Both the position numbers and the translations under genes were made by a program. The notes under the pieces are model-generated. The model searched no databases. It worked only from the letters and a program-made list of their open reading frames with translations, and was not told the DNA's origin. From contig CM058230.1 in NCBI GenBank assembly GCA_030180135.1, forward strand, positions 17,919,082 to 17,983,081: 64,000 bases of DNA. The letters run 5' to 3'. This stretch comes from Orychophragmus violaceus. Taxonomy: Eukaryota; Streptophyta; Magnoliopsida; Brassicales; Brassicaceae. Shown here one piece after another: positions 21,618 through 32,872 of this stretch; the stretch's first letter is position 1, and each line of letters opens with the position of its first letter.

Positions 21618-22511
21618 CTAGATTTTGATCTGTGCTTTACTTTTCTTTACAAATTTAAATTAGATTTATTTTGTTATTAGTAATTAAAATTTTTAATTAT
21701 GCAATCTAATTTTATTTATAATTGTTTAATCCGTATTATAAAAATAAATTAATAATTTAGGTTTTAAAAAAGAATTGTGTGTTATTTGAGAAAAGATATA
21801 TCGTAAAAATAAAGAGATTGAAATAGCGATTTTGCATTATAAGTTTTAATATTAAATAATTTTGATATTTTTATTAAATTAAAATATATGATTTTGTATT
21901 AATATATATATATATATATTTGTTTTAAATTCGTGCAAAGTTCATTTTTAGAATTCAAAATTGGCTAATTTATTTTTCAACCCGCTCTTATAATAGTTTA
22001 AATATTTTGCAATATGATGTAACAACCCGCTAAAAATGCAATCGTAAAAACAAATTCTTACGAAATAAATTAATTTAATATAAGTTGAAAAATTTATTAT
22101 AATATAAACATAAATATTTATATTTTAAATAAAAAATAAAAATATATTAAAATATATTATATTTGAATTTTGAATATAATCTATATTTAAAAAATATTAT
22201 CTTATATATATAAAATAGTTGATGTTTAAATTATTTAGTTATATTTATCAATTGATTTAATAGTTTCATGTTTATATATATATATATATATATATTAATT
22301 AGAAAAGTGAAACCCATTATATTTAGCTTGTTTTGATACATGTTTAGTAATTGTATTGTTTGGAAACATGGATAGTAAAGAAATTGTTATATTCCTTAGT
22401 TATTCTTAATGAATATTAAAAACACTCTTAAATCTCTAATGGCACAAATTGTAAATAACACATGTCCCGAATGTTAGTTTCCTAAAGACTCTAATTTTTT
22501 AATAGTATTGA
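21618..22511 (-). mobile_element. Non-autonomous Helitron H3 (894 bp)
   Basis: Minus-strand 5' end at 22511 (TCAATACTATTAAAAAATTA) and 3' end CTAG at 21621-21618 followed by the target T. The body is homologous to H1 in reverse. The terminal hairpin present in H1 is lost here: the left stem is gone and only agcacagatc remains before the end. Confidence 0.83.
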
Positions 22512-23336
22512 TTTATATTTATATCATAACTCGGCCGCAAATTTTGAAAATAAAAAAATCCAAATACACTAATAAATATTGATTCTCACAATCTTCTAAC
22601 TAGATAGCAAATATCTTTACAATATAAATTCAAATATATAGGATTTAACTAATCTAACCATATAAGATTCTCACAGTCGAAATAATCATAAATTTGTAAA
22701 TATTTTATTCCAATATATATGCTAAATAACCAACAATTACTTTTTAGGTAACAATATTTCCCTATCCTAATTTGAACTATTAATTACTACAATCTACGAA
22801 AATATCATAATATCCATGCCATATCTTAAGGTTACCTAACAAGCAGTTTTGAATCAAATAAATAGGAAATTTAACGAATCGAACCACATAAAATTTGCAC
22901 AAATGGAATTATCCTAAATCTATAGAGATTTTGTTCCAATTTCACATTTTCGAAATAATTAATGGATCAAAATCTCTTAACCTAATTCTCCTGCGAGCAT
23001 CATATATAAATATGTGTCCTCACCCAACCAAAGGAATTAACTACCTACCGAAAATACCAGAAAGAATAACAAAACCTTACTTCAAATTATCAGCTCAAAT
23101 CAACACTATAATTCGTCAAGTTTCATTAAAGATCCAGATTCCTTACCATGTGAGATTACAAGATTGGTTGGAAATATAAATAGGTTTGGGATATGTATTA
23201 AAAAGGACAATGTTCAATATGAAGGAGACACATACAAGACAATGAAAGTATGGGCTGGTGAAGAAAGAAGTTATGATGAGGTATTTTAAATTCGCATTTG
23301 AATTTGTTAAGAAAGAAGTATTTTTTAGTAATCAAA
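22512..23336. other. AT-rich DNA with a short unidentified coding-like fragment
   Basis: Around 23144-23289 one plus frame reads RLVGNINRFGICIKKDNVQY and then TYKTMKVWAGEERSYDEVF before a stop. It has a coding look but I do not recognise the family; an RPA/OB-fold remnant carried by Helitrons is possible. An overlapping frame (22895-23179) shows no motif. Confidence 0.35.
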
Positions 23337-24460
23337 CTAGATTTTGACCCGCGCTATAGGAGCGCGGGTTCATATTTCCTTTATATATTTTAAATTTATT
23401 ATATATTGATATTTCATAAATCATTTTTATAAGTTATAAATCATAACTTGTTATTAATTATATAATATGATAAAATAGTGATAACTACCTATCGAGAACA
23501 TGACCATAAAATATTTTGTTTTTTTTTGTCTTCATATTGTTTTACGCGTGATAGTTAGTTATTATGGATTTTTAGAGATTTTAATTTATATGTGTTTTTT
23601 AAACTTTAATTTATATGTTTTTTATTTAAAGTAATCGCGAGTTTACGTTTATTTTATATATCAATCATTTTTATAACTTAATTTAGAAAATATAATCATC
23701 TGAATATTAATAAGAAATCATTACATTTGTATAAAAATTACATTTTAAAATCTATTAGTAGTTTAGTTTAAATAATTTTATAATATATTTCAACCCGTTT
23801 TATAATAGTTAATATATTTTTAACCTGTTTAATAATAGTTAATACATTTCAACCCGTTTTTAATCATATAACATAAAAATGCAAGATTTTTTATAATGAT
23901 TGATATATATTTCTATCCATTTTATAATATTTAGTATATTTTTCAATCCGTTTTATAATAGTTAATTATCAACTCGTTTTGTAGAGTTTTAAATATTTTA
24001 TAATTTTGATGAAATAACCCGTAAAAAATGTAATTGTTAAAAACATCAATTTGTACATAGCTATTTTTTATGATGGCCAAGAAGTATGTAATATGTACGC
24101 CCATTGAAGTATATTTGTAGGTTGAAATATGTAATCAATAATTTAAAGCCCAAAAATATGTGGAAGTCAACGGACAGAATTTTAATTGAATTTTCTTGTT
24201 AAAACCGGGTCTATATTGCACATGAATTGGGTCTAAATTACTAAAGAAACTGGCATCGCCCACTGAAACACAAAGTCCGCGTGTTTATCCGGACGATAAA
24301 CGGGTCTCGCCCATTTGTAAAACATTTATGATCGATACAATTGACTTATATACCCTTAATGAATCCACATATTTACGCCCAATTTTCAATGGCATGGCCT
24401 GTAAATAACACATGAGGTAAAGGTTAGTTTCAAAAAACCTTCTTATTTTAATAGTATAGA
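23337..24460 (-). mobile_element. Non-autonomous Helitron H4 (1,124 bp)
   Basis: The 3' end on the minus strand is a perfect hairpin, CCCGCGCT/AGCGCGGG (23348-23368), then CTAG at 23337-23340 beside the target base. The 5' end TCTATACTATTAAAATAAG is at 24460. An alternative 5' end of the same type lies at 24887 (H5). Confidence 0.8.
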
Positions 24461-24779
24461 TTTTCTTATTTTAATAATAATTTATTAATTTTAATAATTA
24501 TATAATTTATAAAATAATTATGTATTAAATTATATAATTATATGTACCAATTGATTTAATAACTTAATTATGTTTGATTTTATTTCTTTAAGTTAAATTT
24601 TAGTTAAGGATAATTTATAATATTTATTTTAATATTAATTTCGAAATTAATTATTATTTTATTAAATTTTTGAATTTATTTTAATATTAAGTTAGATATG
24701 ATTAGGTTAGAAAAAGGAAAACAAAAGATATTATAAGATATTATGAATAAATCATTCATAAATCAAATATAAATTGTTT

Positions 24780-24887
24780 TACAGTTTTACCCTTAATGAA
24801 GGTTACAAATCCTAATAATATCAATGACACTTTTCGGAAACAACATTTATGTACCATGACCAAACTCCAATTTTTTAATAGTATTGA
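24780..24887 (-). mobile_element. Helitron 5' terminus H5
   Basis: The minus strand reads TCAATACTATTAAAAAATTG from 24887. H4 may have inserted in this older element, or the two share the 3' end at 23337. Confidence 0.6.
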
Positions 24888-24978
24888 TGAGTTTATCCTA
24901 TGATGTTAGGAATCCCTGCTTCTTACGAACATTAAAGAAAACACTGATGTTCTAACCACACATTCCTTAAAACATTCA

Positions 24979-25090
24979 GGTGAAGAAAATAAGCATGTTC
25001 CTAACATTACATCGACCTCAAAGCCGTGCACCAAGAAAATAAAAGTCGAGAAGATGACAAAGGATGAGTTGAAAAAGAAGAAAAACTAAA
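24979..25090 (+). pseudogene. Short exon-like fragment, lysine-rich C-terminus
   Basis: After an AG acceptor-like site an open stretch reads EENKHVPNITSTSKPCTKKI, then KVEKMTKDELKKKKN and a stop. It resembles the C-termini of RPA/OB-fold proteins often found with plant Helitrons, but the stretch is too short to be sure. Confidence 0.35.
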
Positions 25091-25296
25091 CGAGTGTTTT
25101 CCGATAAAGGCATGGTTTTTGTTTTTTTTGTTTTGGAAATTCATTTTAAATTTGTTTTGGATTTATTGGTGTTTTATGGATTTTAAGTTGGGTTAGCTTT
25201 TTATTATTATGTTCTTTTAATTCTAACAAAAGGATTTACATAACTAAACATGCATACCAATAACAAATCCGGGGAACCTAACCTATATACTAATTA

Positions 25297-25330
25297 CTAG
25301 TATGGTTCGCTCGCACCATGTGCGAGCACA
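25297..25330 (-). mobile_element. Helitron 3' terminus H6
   Basis: Minus strand: hairpin GCTCGCA-CATGG-TGCGAGC (7-bp stem, 25309-25327), then GAACCATACTAG before T. It is of a different subfamily from the others. The 5' end was not found; the body presumably lies in 25330-26014. Confidence 0.65.
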
Positions 25331-26014
25331 AATATTATTAAGAATAAATTTTCTAAAATAAAAAAATTATCGATGTATTTAACAACAATAATAATATTAC
25401 AAAAATCTATACAAAACTATTTATAATTAAACATATATACCTAATTATATTTAATAAGATATTTTTTAATTTATTATAAATAAAATAATAATAATAAATA
25501 AATTTTAATTAAATATTTATGTATAAAAATCAATGTATAAATATCTTATTAAAATATTTACCATATATATATATATATATATAAATTCAAAATTTATATA
25601 GATAATACTAATTTACTATATAAAATCCAAAAATATTTATTAATATTTAAAAAATTTCATAAACATTTTCATATTTATCATCTTATTTTTAGTTTTTTAT
25701 TGAAGAATATGTATATCTCTAACATAAAATTAATTATATTCATAAATATTTTCATATTTATAATCTTATCTTACTTTTTATTTTTAAATTCAAGGTTATG
25801 TATATCTCCAAAATAAAATTTAAAAAATCTTCATCAATTTTTCATATTTATCATGTCTTTTTTTACCCAAATTTATCTATATCTCCATATTAAAATTAAA
25901 AATATAATAAATTAGCAATATAAATTACGGTTAACATAATAATTAACCTAATTTCATTAATGGCAAATTAGTAATCAACCATTTTGAGAGTGTATATAAG
26001 GCTAAATGCACTTC
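25331..26014. other. Very AT-rich DNA, probable H6 body
   Basis: No coding potential. It contains a short (TA)n run at 25566-25583. Confidence 0.4.
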
Positions 26015-26677
26015 TCAATTAATATAAAGATTAACCTATATACCCACGCTTAATTTATTGGATATTCAAATTGTGTTATTGAGATCATATAAAATATTAT
26101 CAAAAATATTTTCAATATAAAATTAAGGATTATATCAAAGTTAAAATTTTAATGTGAGTGCAATAAATAATAATTCAATTATAACAACCATATTTATATA
26201 ATATTTTCCGCCTCTAATGATTCATTTTTCGTTGAGATTAACAAAAATTATTTCAGTTATTAAATACTATTCGTCATTCCGTTCATTTTAAATCATTTTA
26301 ATTTTAAATTATTTATAGCAAAATAAACTACTATTCCTATAACTATTAATATATGGATCTGTTTTTTAAAACCACATAATACACACACACATATATATTT
26401 CATCTTATTCGTACGCTACAACACATATTAAATCTTATAATGTGAAATCGTCATTTTACTGTTTTTATCTTTACGATATATCTCCTTTCAAATAGCACAC
26501 AATTCATTTAAAAAATATATAAATTATTAACTCATTTTTTATAATGCAGAATAAACAATTATATTCAAAATTAAACTGTATAATTAAAAATCTAAATTGC
26601 CAATAACAAAATAAATAAAAATTAAAATTTGTAAAGACAAATAAATCTGCGCTTTCTAAGCGCAGGTTAAAATCTAG
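26015..26677 (+). mobile_element. Non-autonomous Helitron H7
   Basis: The 3' end is clear: hairpin CTGCGC/GCGCAG (26647-26665), then GTTAAAATCTAG before T. The sequence from about 26060 on is related to H1. The 5' end TCAATTAATATAAAGATTA at 26015 is degenerate and not preceded by A, so it is less certain. Confidence 0.65.
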
Positions 26678-26964
26678 TAATTTTTTAATGTTTATCTTAT
26701 TTATGTGCCACAGTCACCATTTTGGGCACTATCCTAACAGATGGATATGCTGAAGTTATGATGTCTTCTTTGGTAAATGTGGCTCTAAGATAATTTTTAT
26801 TTCATTACTTTTCCTAGTGTATATAGAATAATCTGAGAAAAGAACAAAGAAAAGATGGGTATGTATTTTATGCATTTGAGAAAAAGCAGAGCACCTCAAC
26901 TCTCATCAGACCTTGGTTATAGAATCCATCTAGTTGTCATAGAAGAAAAGCAAAAGTGGAGCAT
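26678..26964. other. Intergenic sequence, not obviously repetitive
   Basis: No gene or element end seen. Confidence 0.5.
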
Positions 26965-27129
26965 TAAAACCATGTCCATTGAAGGATCTTAAGGTGATTT
27001 GGGCACATGTTCTTAGAGGAATTGTATTTAAAAAAAAACGAATTAGAGTCAAAATGTTTAAGATCGATCCTTAGCTAAGGATTTTTAGAAACCGTTTCTT
27101 AGCCACGTGTCAGACACCAATTGGCTTTT

Positions 27130-28033
27130 TTCGGTTGAAAGCCTCTCTCAGAATCGGAATGTCCTGTCCTAGTTTTCATTTCCCTTTGTGTTTTGTCGCG
27201 ATTTTCAGAAAGAGAGAGTTGAGAGGGCGATTTCGAGGCGATAATTGGGTTCTTCGCAAATCAGGTTCGATTTATGTGTTTCCATGGAGTATTTGCTATT
27301 TAGGGTTCTATTTTGGGTTGTTCATCGATTTAAGAATCGATTTAGGGTTATTGGTTAGGGTTTGGGGTGGTGTTCGATTTAGGGTTCGTGAGCGATTTAG
27401 GAATCGATTTAGTGTTTCCGTTTAGGGTTTGTTTGCGGTTCGATTTAGGTTTCCATTCTGTGTTAATTACAGGTGTGATTCTCTTCGCTCGTCTTCGTAA
27501 TATCAAGCAGTTTTTCTCCGGCTTAATTTGGTCTGACTTTGTGTAAGCAATCTCGGTCTTCTTGTGAATGATTTTACTGTCTAGGTTTCGTTCAACTAGT
27601 CCGATCTCGTCTGAGTTTTTCTCTCTTAGATTAACTTGAAGAATTTCATTTGAATGTTGATGGACCTTTGTGGTACACTCAGTGGCTGATTTTTGATAGG
27701 TTCCAATCTGTGTTCATAGGCGTCACTAATGGTCGCACATGTTGATTATATTGTTACCAAAAAACTTGCATGTTCAAGGTCAATATGTTCTTTGTTTGGA
27801 TCTTCTAAATTGTTTATTGTTCCACATGTGTGATTCTCTTCGCTCGTCTTCGTAATCTCAAGCAGTTTTTCTTAAACGTTTTATGGTCTTGACATTCTTT
27901 TTACCGTGATTCCTGATAGGGTTGTTTAATCGATAGAGGGTTCTTGACATTCCTTTTACTGTGACATTCTTTAAACGGTTTATGGTCTGAACATTAGCTT
28001 GTTGATTAACTTGCTCATACTGACGCAGGCTTG
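27130..28033 (+). other. 5' leader region of the PIF element
   Basis: It contains many ttagggtt/tcgattta words (27290-27440). A 45-bp direct repeat (gtgattctcttcgctcgtct...) occurs at about 27475 and 27831, 356 bp apart. The repeat may mark a duplicated exon end or promoter. No ORF is supported. Confidence 0.5.
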
Positions 28034-28513
28034 ATGACGGACCCGCACCAAGAGAGGAGAGACATAAAGAGGCTCCAGGAATACATCGACATGAGAGGAT
28101 ACATAGCATATGCCGAGTATGGGATTCCCACAAGATGCCCATGTGGGGGAAGTATCGTGCACGAGCTAGCTGCAGGAGAAGCTCATGACAGTCTTCCTGG
28201 CAAGCGATATTTCACCTGCAAAGAGTATAAGGTAATTAGCATGGTTGTTTCTTCTTTTACTTGTTGTTTAATTGATCACTATTTTCATGGGTAGGCCGAT
28301 GGGTTGCATTTCCGGCAACCCTGGGTTTGTGCTGTCGAGGAAGAGTTTCAGAAGCTTACTAGAGAAACTCAGAAACTGAAGGTTGCTTTAATTCTCTCAT
28401 TATCTTGTACTGATGTTATCATGCTCTAACAACTGACCCTATCATTTCTAACTGTCCAGGAAGAGGTGGAGAGGCTTACTAGGCGGGTGGCTGAGCTTGA
28501 GAAGATTACTTAA
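28034..28513 (+). CDS. GRF-type zinc finger protein carried by the PIF element
   Basis: Three exons with canonical GT/AG sites, 28034-28231, 28295-28381 and 28460-28513, encode 112 residues in one frame. The start is the ATG at 28034 (MTDPHQERRDIKRLQEYIDM). Next come YGIPTRCPCGG and LPGKRYFTCKEY, then ADGLHFRQPWV across the first splice; this is the GRF zinc finger (CxCG...C). The C-terminus is a short coiled coil (EEVERLTRRVAELEKIT). Proteins of this type are numerous in Brassicaceae and often lie in repeats. GRF fingers in other proteins bind single-stranded nucleic acid. Its role in this element is unknown. Confidence 0.75.
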
Positions 28514-28519
28514 GGTCAA

Positions 28520-28700
28520 CTGTTATGACTTAAAAAGAACTATAAACTTTTTTAACTAAAACAAAACTATAAACTAGAGAAACTCTGTTTTCTAAAACTT
28601 TAACAGAACTATAAACTTTTTAACTAAAACAGAACTATAAACTAGAGAAACCCTATTTTCTAAAACTTTAACAGAACTATAAACTAGAGAACTATAACAG
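28520..28700. repeat. Tandem repeat, ~69-bp unit
   Basis: About 2.5 copies of a unit containing actataaactttttaactaa and ctataaactagagaaac; acagaactataaac then continues as shorter echoes to about 28800. Confidence 0.8.
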
Positions 28701-28964
28701 AACTAACTATCTTATGTGATACAGGACTATAAACTATGTTTTCCAGCTGAAACAGAACTATAGACATAATTGATACATAACTGAAACTTAACTATAAACT
28801 TTTTGAGAAGATAACTTTGTTTTCCAACTGTTATGACTTGATGGGTCTTTAATGGTTGTTAAACGATATGAATTAGGATTTGATGTGTTTTAATTGCTTG
28901 GTGGTTAGGACGATATTACATAGTTGTTTTCATTGATTGCAAAAACACTTAATAAATAAAGGAT

Positions 28965-29811
28965 TTGTCTTCTACAAACACCCAGAACACACACCCCTCA
29001 CAAAATCCAATACATATCAGAACGGATTATTCAAATACAAATTCCTTAGAGTCCCCAGGGTTTGTTAGCCTCCTTACTAGTAAAACGATAGACCTTGATT
29101 CATCAGAAATTCCTCGGTTTAGCAGCCAAACTTCTGATGAATCTAGTGTTAAAGAGAGGAGGAAATGGTCACCCAAAGAGGATGTAATCCTCATTGGTTC
29201 TTGGCTGAACACCAGCAAAGACCCCATAGTGAGCAATGAGCAGAAGGCTGGTGCTTTCTGGAGGAGGATTCAGGAGTATTACAACTCTAGTCCTCTGCTG
29301 GTAGGGACACAGAATAGGGAGCTTGGTCAGTGCAAGCAAAGGTGGCAAAGGCTGAATGACCAAGTCTGCAAGTTTGTTGGGTGCTACGATGCTGCTGTGA
29401 AAGAGCAATCAAGCGGACAAAATGACAACGACGTGATGAAAGCAGCCCATGACATCTTCTACAATGATTACCACTGCAAGTTTACCCTTGAGCATGCGTG
29501 GAGGGAGCTTAGGCATGACCAGAAATGGTGCTCCACGGTTTTGACTAAAGATGGTGGAAAGGAGAGGCGCAAAAACGTTGTGGAGGTTGATGGGGAAGAG
29601 GAAGTTAGACCTCCTGGTGTTAAGGCTGCTAAAGCTGCTAAACGGAAAAAAAGGTGGAAAGGAAGGTGCCTTGGAACAGTTACAGAGCATGTTGGAATTG
29701 AAAGACAAATTAAACAAGCAGCAATTGCTTGACCGTTTACTTGCAAAGAAAGAACCACTTTCTGAGATAGAAACTTCTCTTAAAAACAAGCTAATTACTG
29801 ACATGTTATGA
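28965..29811 (+). pseudogene. PIF/Harbinger ORF1 (Myb/SANT-like), frameshifted
   Basis: The frame opens at 28965 with SSTNTQNTHPSQ preceded by TTG, with no in-frame ATG nearby; the ATG expected here seems lost. The Myb/SANT-like domain follows at about residues 60-165 (RRKWSPKEDVILIGSWLNTS, AGAFWRRIQEYY, QCKQRWQRLNDQVCKFVGCY, TLEHAWRELRHDQKWC). At the A-run 29644-29651 the frame shifts. The native end continues in another frame (LELKDKLNKQQLLDRLLAKK, LSEIETSLKNKL) to a stop at 29811, while the original frame stops at 29732. In this superfamily ORF1 acts with the transposase in transposition. Confidence 0.85.
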
Positions 29812-30075
29812 GCTAACTAGGTAGTAACATATCTTTGGTGTGTTGTTAAGTTTTATATGTATTGATCTAACTTGGTAGTAACATTTCTCTGTTGTGTTGT
29901 TAAGTTTGATATGTCTGAGCTAACTAGGTAGTAACATTTCTCTGGTGTGTTGTTAAGTCTGATATGTTCTGAGCTAACTAGGTAGTAACATTTCTCTGTT
30001 GTGTTGTTAAGTTTGAGATGTTATGAGCTAACTAGGTTGTTACATTTCTCTGTTGTGTTGTTAAGTGTGACATGT
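29810..30075. repeat. Tandem repeat, ~53-bp unit, five copies
   Basis: Units share gagctaactaggtagtaaca and ttctctggtgtgttgttaag. They begin right after the ORF1 stop and lie in its 3' region, ahead of a tttcag acceptor-like site at about 30105. Confidence 0.85.
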
Positions 30076-30413
30076 TACTGACATATTTGTTTCTTTGTGT
30101 TTCAGGGAAGAGTCAAGGACATGTGACTAGGAAGACAAAACAAGATGGGAAGGAACTCAACTTGTTTTGTGATTCTCTGATCTTATTAAGTCACGGGTGT
30201 TTGTCTATTTTGTTGTACTGTGATTCTATGATCTTTTTAAACTCTACTTGTGTCATGGGTAGGAACTCAACTTGTATTTCTTTGTCTATTTAAGTAAACT
30301 ATCTTCTTCTTCTGCTTCATCTTCATCTTTTTTCCTCTCAAGTTAACATATTTACTTTCGCAATATGTAGCAAAACTCAAAATTTTCATTTCTAGTTTAC
30401 AAAACTTGGAAGC

Positions 30414-31678
30414 ATGTCTTCATCTTCAACCTATGATATTGATAATCACTTAAATGAAGCTTTTGAAGAAATATTTGAACAACAATTTGAGGATACGTTC
30501 AACGACATTCAAGAGTATCAAACAACGAAGCCGGAGAAACGAGCATATATTGAAAGAAATCGAGAAGAAGGCCACAACCGTTTATGGAACGACTATTTCA
30601 GTGAAGATCCTACATATCCGCCTCGTATATTCCGACGCCGTTTCCGAATGAACAAGTCATTGTTTATGCGAATTATTTCTCGACTCTCAAGTGAAGTTCT
30701 ATACTTTCAACAAAGAAGAGATGGAGGAGGAAGACTCGGGCTATCTGGACTAAAAAGTGTACGGTAGCAATCCGTATCCTGGCTTATGGTTGCGCGGCTG
30801 ACGGATGTGACGAATATCTCCGACTTGGTGCAACTACTGCGTTGTTATGTTTGGAAAAATTTACCGAATGAATAATAGAATTGTTTGGAAATGAGTATCT
30901 ACGAAGACCCACACTAGAGGACCTTCAACGACTACTCGATATTGGAGAGATACGAGGGTTTCCTGGTATGATAGGCAGCATCGATTGTATGCATTGGGAG
31001 TGGAAAAATTGCCCAACCGCTTGGAAAGGGCAGTATACGCGTGGTTCAGGAAAGCCGACCATTGTCTTAGAGGCCGTAGCATCACAAGATCTTTGGATAT
31101 GGCACGCTTTTTTTGGACCTCCAGGTACTTTAAACGATATTAACGTTCTTGATCGGTCACCTGTTTTTGATGACATATTACAAGGTCGAGCACCAAAACT
31201 GGAATACATGATCAACAGAAACAAGTATCATTTGGCGTACTACCTCACAAACGGAATTTATCCACAATGGGAAACCTTTATCCAATCTATATCAATGCCT
31301 CAAGGTCTTAAAGCAGATTTATTTGCCAAACTACAAGAATCTGTCCGAAAAGATGTCGAGCGTGCTTTTGGAGTATTGCAAGCTTGATTTGCAATTGTTA
31401 AAAACCCGGCTCTTATTTGGGACAAGGCAAAGATGGGAAAGATTATGAGAACATGTATCATACTACACAATATGATAGTAGAAGACGAACGAGATGGATA
31501 CACTCAGTTCGATACATCTGACTTCGAACAAGGAGAATCAAGCCGAGGTTCCGAGGTGGATTTGACGTATTCCATAGACATGCCTACAAACCTCGGTAAT
31601 ATGATTGGCATTCGGAATCAAATTCGTGATAAACGGATACATCAACAATTGAAAGCCGATTTAATTGAGAATATATAG
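30414..31678 (+). pseudogene. PIF/Harbinger DDE transposase, multiply broken
   Basis: ATG at 30414 (MSSSSTYDIDNHLNEAFEEI). The N-terminal region has YIERNREEGHNRLWNDYFSE and FRRRFRMNKSLFMRIISRL. A frameshift near 30740 puts CTVAIRILAYGCAADGCDEY in another frame. A TAA follows LEKFTE at about 30870. The DDE domain runs from GNEYLRRPTLEDLQRLL: first D in MIGSIDCMHWEWKNCPTAWK, second D in LNDINVLDRSPVFDD, E in RKDVERAFGVLQA. A TGA at 31385-31387 then interrupts FAIVKNPALIWDKAKM. The tail ends at 31678. The DDE residues are present, but three lesions rule out a functional protein. Confidence 0.9.
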
Positions 31679-31921
31679 GACAAATTTGGTAATCTAGAAT
31701 TATAATTATTGTAACTTAAAATTTAATATTACAATAAATAAAAATTTCAATTAAAATGTTTAACAAGTAAATAATTTATTTTTGGTTAAGAACCCCATTT
31801 AAGGGTTCATCAATGGATGAACAAATAAAACATGGAGTTCTTATCTATTTAAAACTAATTAAAAAACTATAAAAAATACTTAAGAACCCCGTATTGAGGT
31901 TCATGGATGTACATGGTCTAA

Positions 31922-32016
31922 GCCTCCTTTGAAAGAAAAAAGTCTCTTCATTGGCGTCTAAAGGAAAAAAAGAAATACTTTTTTAAATCATTTTTATTTT
32001 ATAATTTTAGCTCTTC

Positions 32017-32058
<42 letters not shown>

Positions 32059-32700
32059 GTGAGGAAACACTTTTATGCGCTTTTATCATGTAGTTATGCA
32101 ATTAAAGTTGGAGTTGGCGAGAGAAAAAAAATCAGACTCGTAAAGATATAGTTTAGATTTTTCTAATGAATTACTACATCTTTTAGAAGGAATTGAGTTT
32201 TACTCCAATTTTTAATTCTGTTTTTATATTAAATATTTTTCATTTTGTTATTAATACATTTTAAGTATATAACTTACAAATTAATCATATTTATTTTGTT
32301 TCTTCAAAACTTTCACAATTTATAAAATTATATTACTTTGCAGTTTTCAAATAAAAATAGTGTAAAAATAATAAATTGTATTTTGTGATGTTTCAAATTA
32401 TTTAAAATTATTGTTAAAATATAGACATATATATAGTAATTATTTTGTATTGATAAGAAAATGAAAAAAAAAAATTCAAAAACCATTTTGTATATAAAAC
32501 AAATTACACTATAATAGAGTATAAAATGAGTTTGTTTCAAATATAAAGTAATTTCACATATTTTCTATTTTCTAATACAAAAATAAAATGATGTTGGAAA
32601 CATTTGGAATAGAAAATGAGGTAGATTTACATATTTTTAATAGGCCTATAAAAAACTTCAGAACAGCGTTCACAAAAGCTAATTGCAAATCGGCCTGTTT
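31922..32700. other. AT-rich intergenic DNA
   Basis: No gene. Contains the (TA)n run listed next. Confidence 0.5.
32018..32050. repeat. (TA)n microsatellite
   Basis: About 16 TA units followed by a T-run. Confidence 0.95.
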
Positions 32701-32872
32701 TAATTAGAAAACTTTTGCAAGTGTACCGTTTTGGCTTCTTTCCGGTCATTTTAATTTATTTATTTTTAGCATCATTTCAGTCATTTTTTCTCAACTTAAT
32801 ATATTTTATTTTTAATAATCAACTAAGTTTCAGTTCAAGATCACTCCCTAAACATACATGTCACAAAATCAG

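Larger units (their letters stand above)
26965..31921 (+). mobile_element. PIF/Harbinger DNA transposon, complete but decayed (4,951 bp)
   Basis: The element proper is 26968-31918, flanked by TAA at 26965-26967 and 31919-31921, the 3-bp duplication of PIF/Harbinger. The ends are related inverted repeats (AACCATGTCCATTGAA on the left; GACCATGTACATCCATGAA as reverse complement on the right). Inside, all on +, are a GRF-zinc-finger gene, a Myb/SANT-like ORF1 and a DDE transposase. ORF1 and the transposase are mutated, so the copy is not autonomous. Confidence 0.75.

Noticed and set aside
22895..23179. 94-codon plus ORF
   Set aside because: No motif; the more coding-like reading in this stretch is in another frame at its 3' end.
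28520..30075. CRISPR-like array
   Set aside because: The repeats are direct, contiguous tandem units without unique spacers, in a plant transposon.
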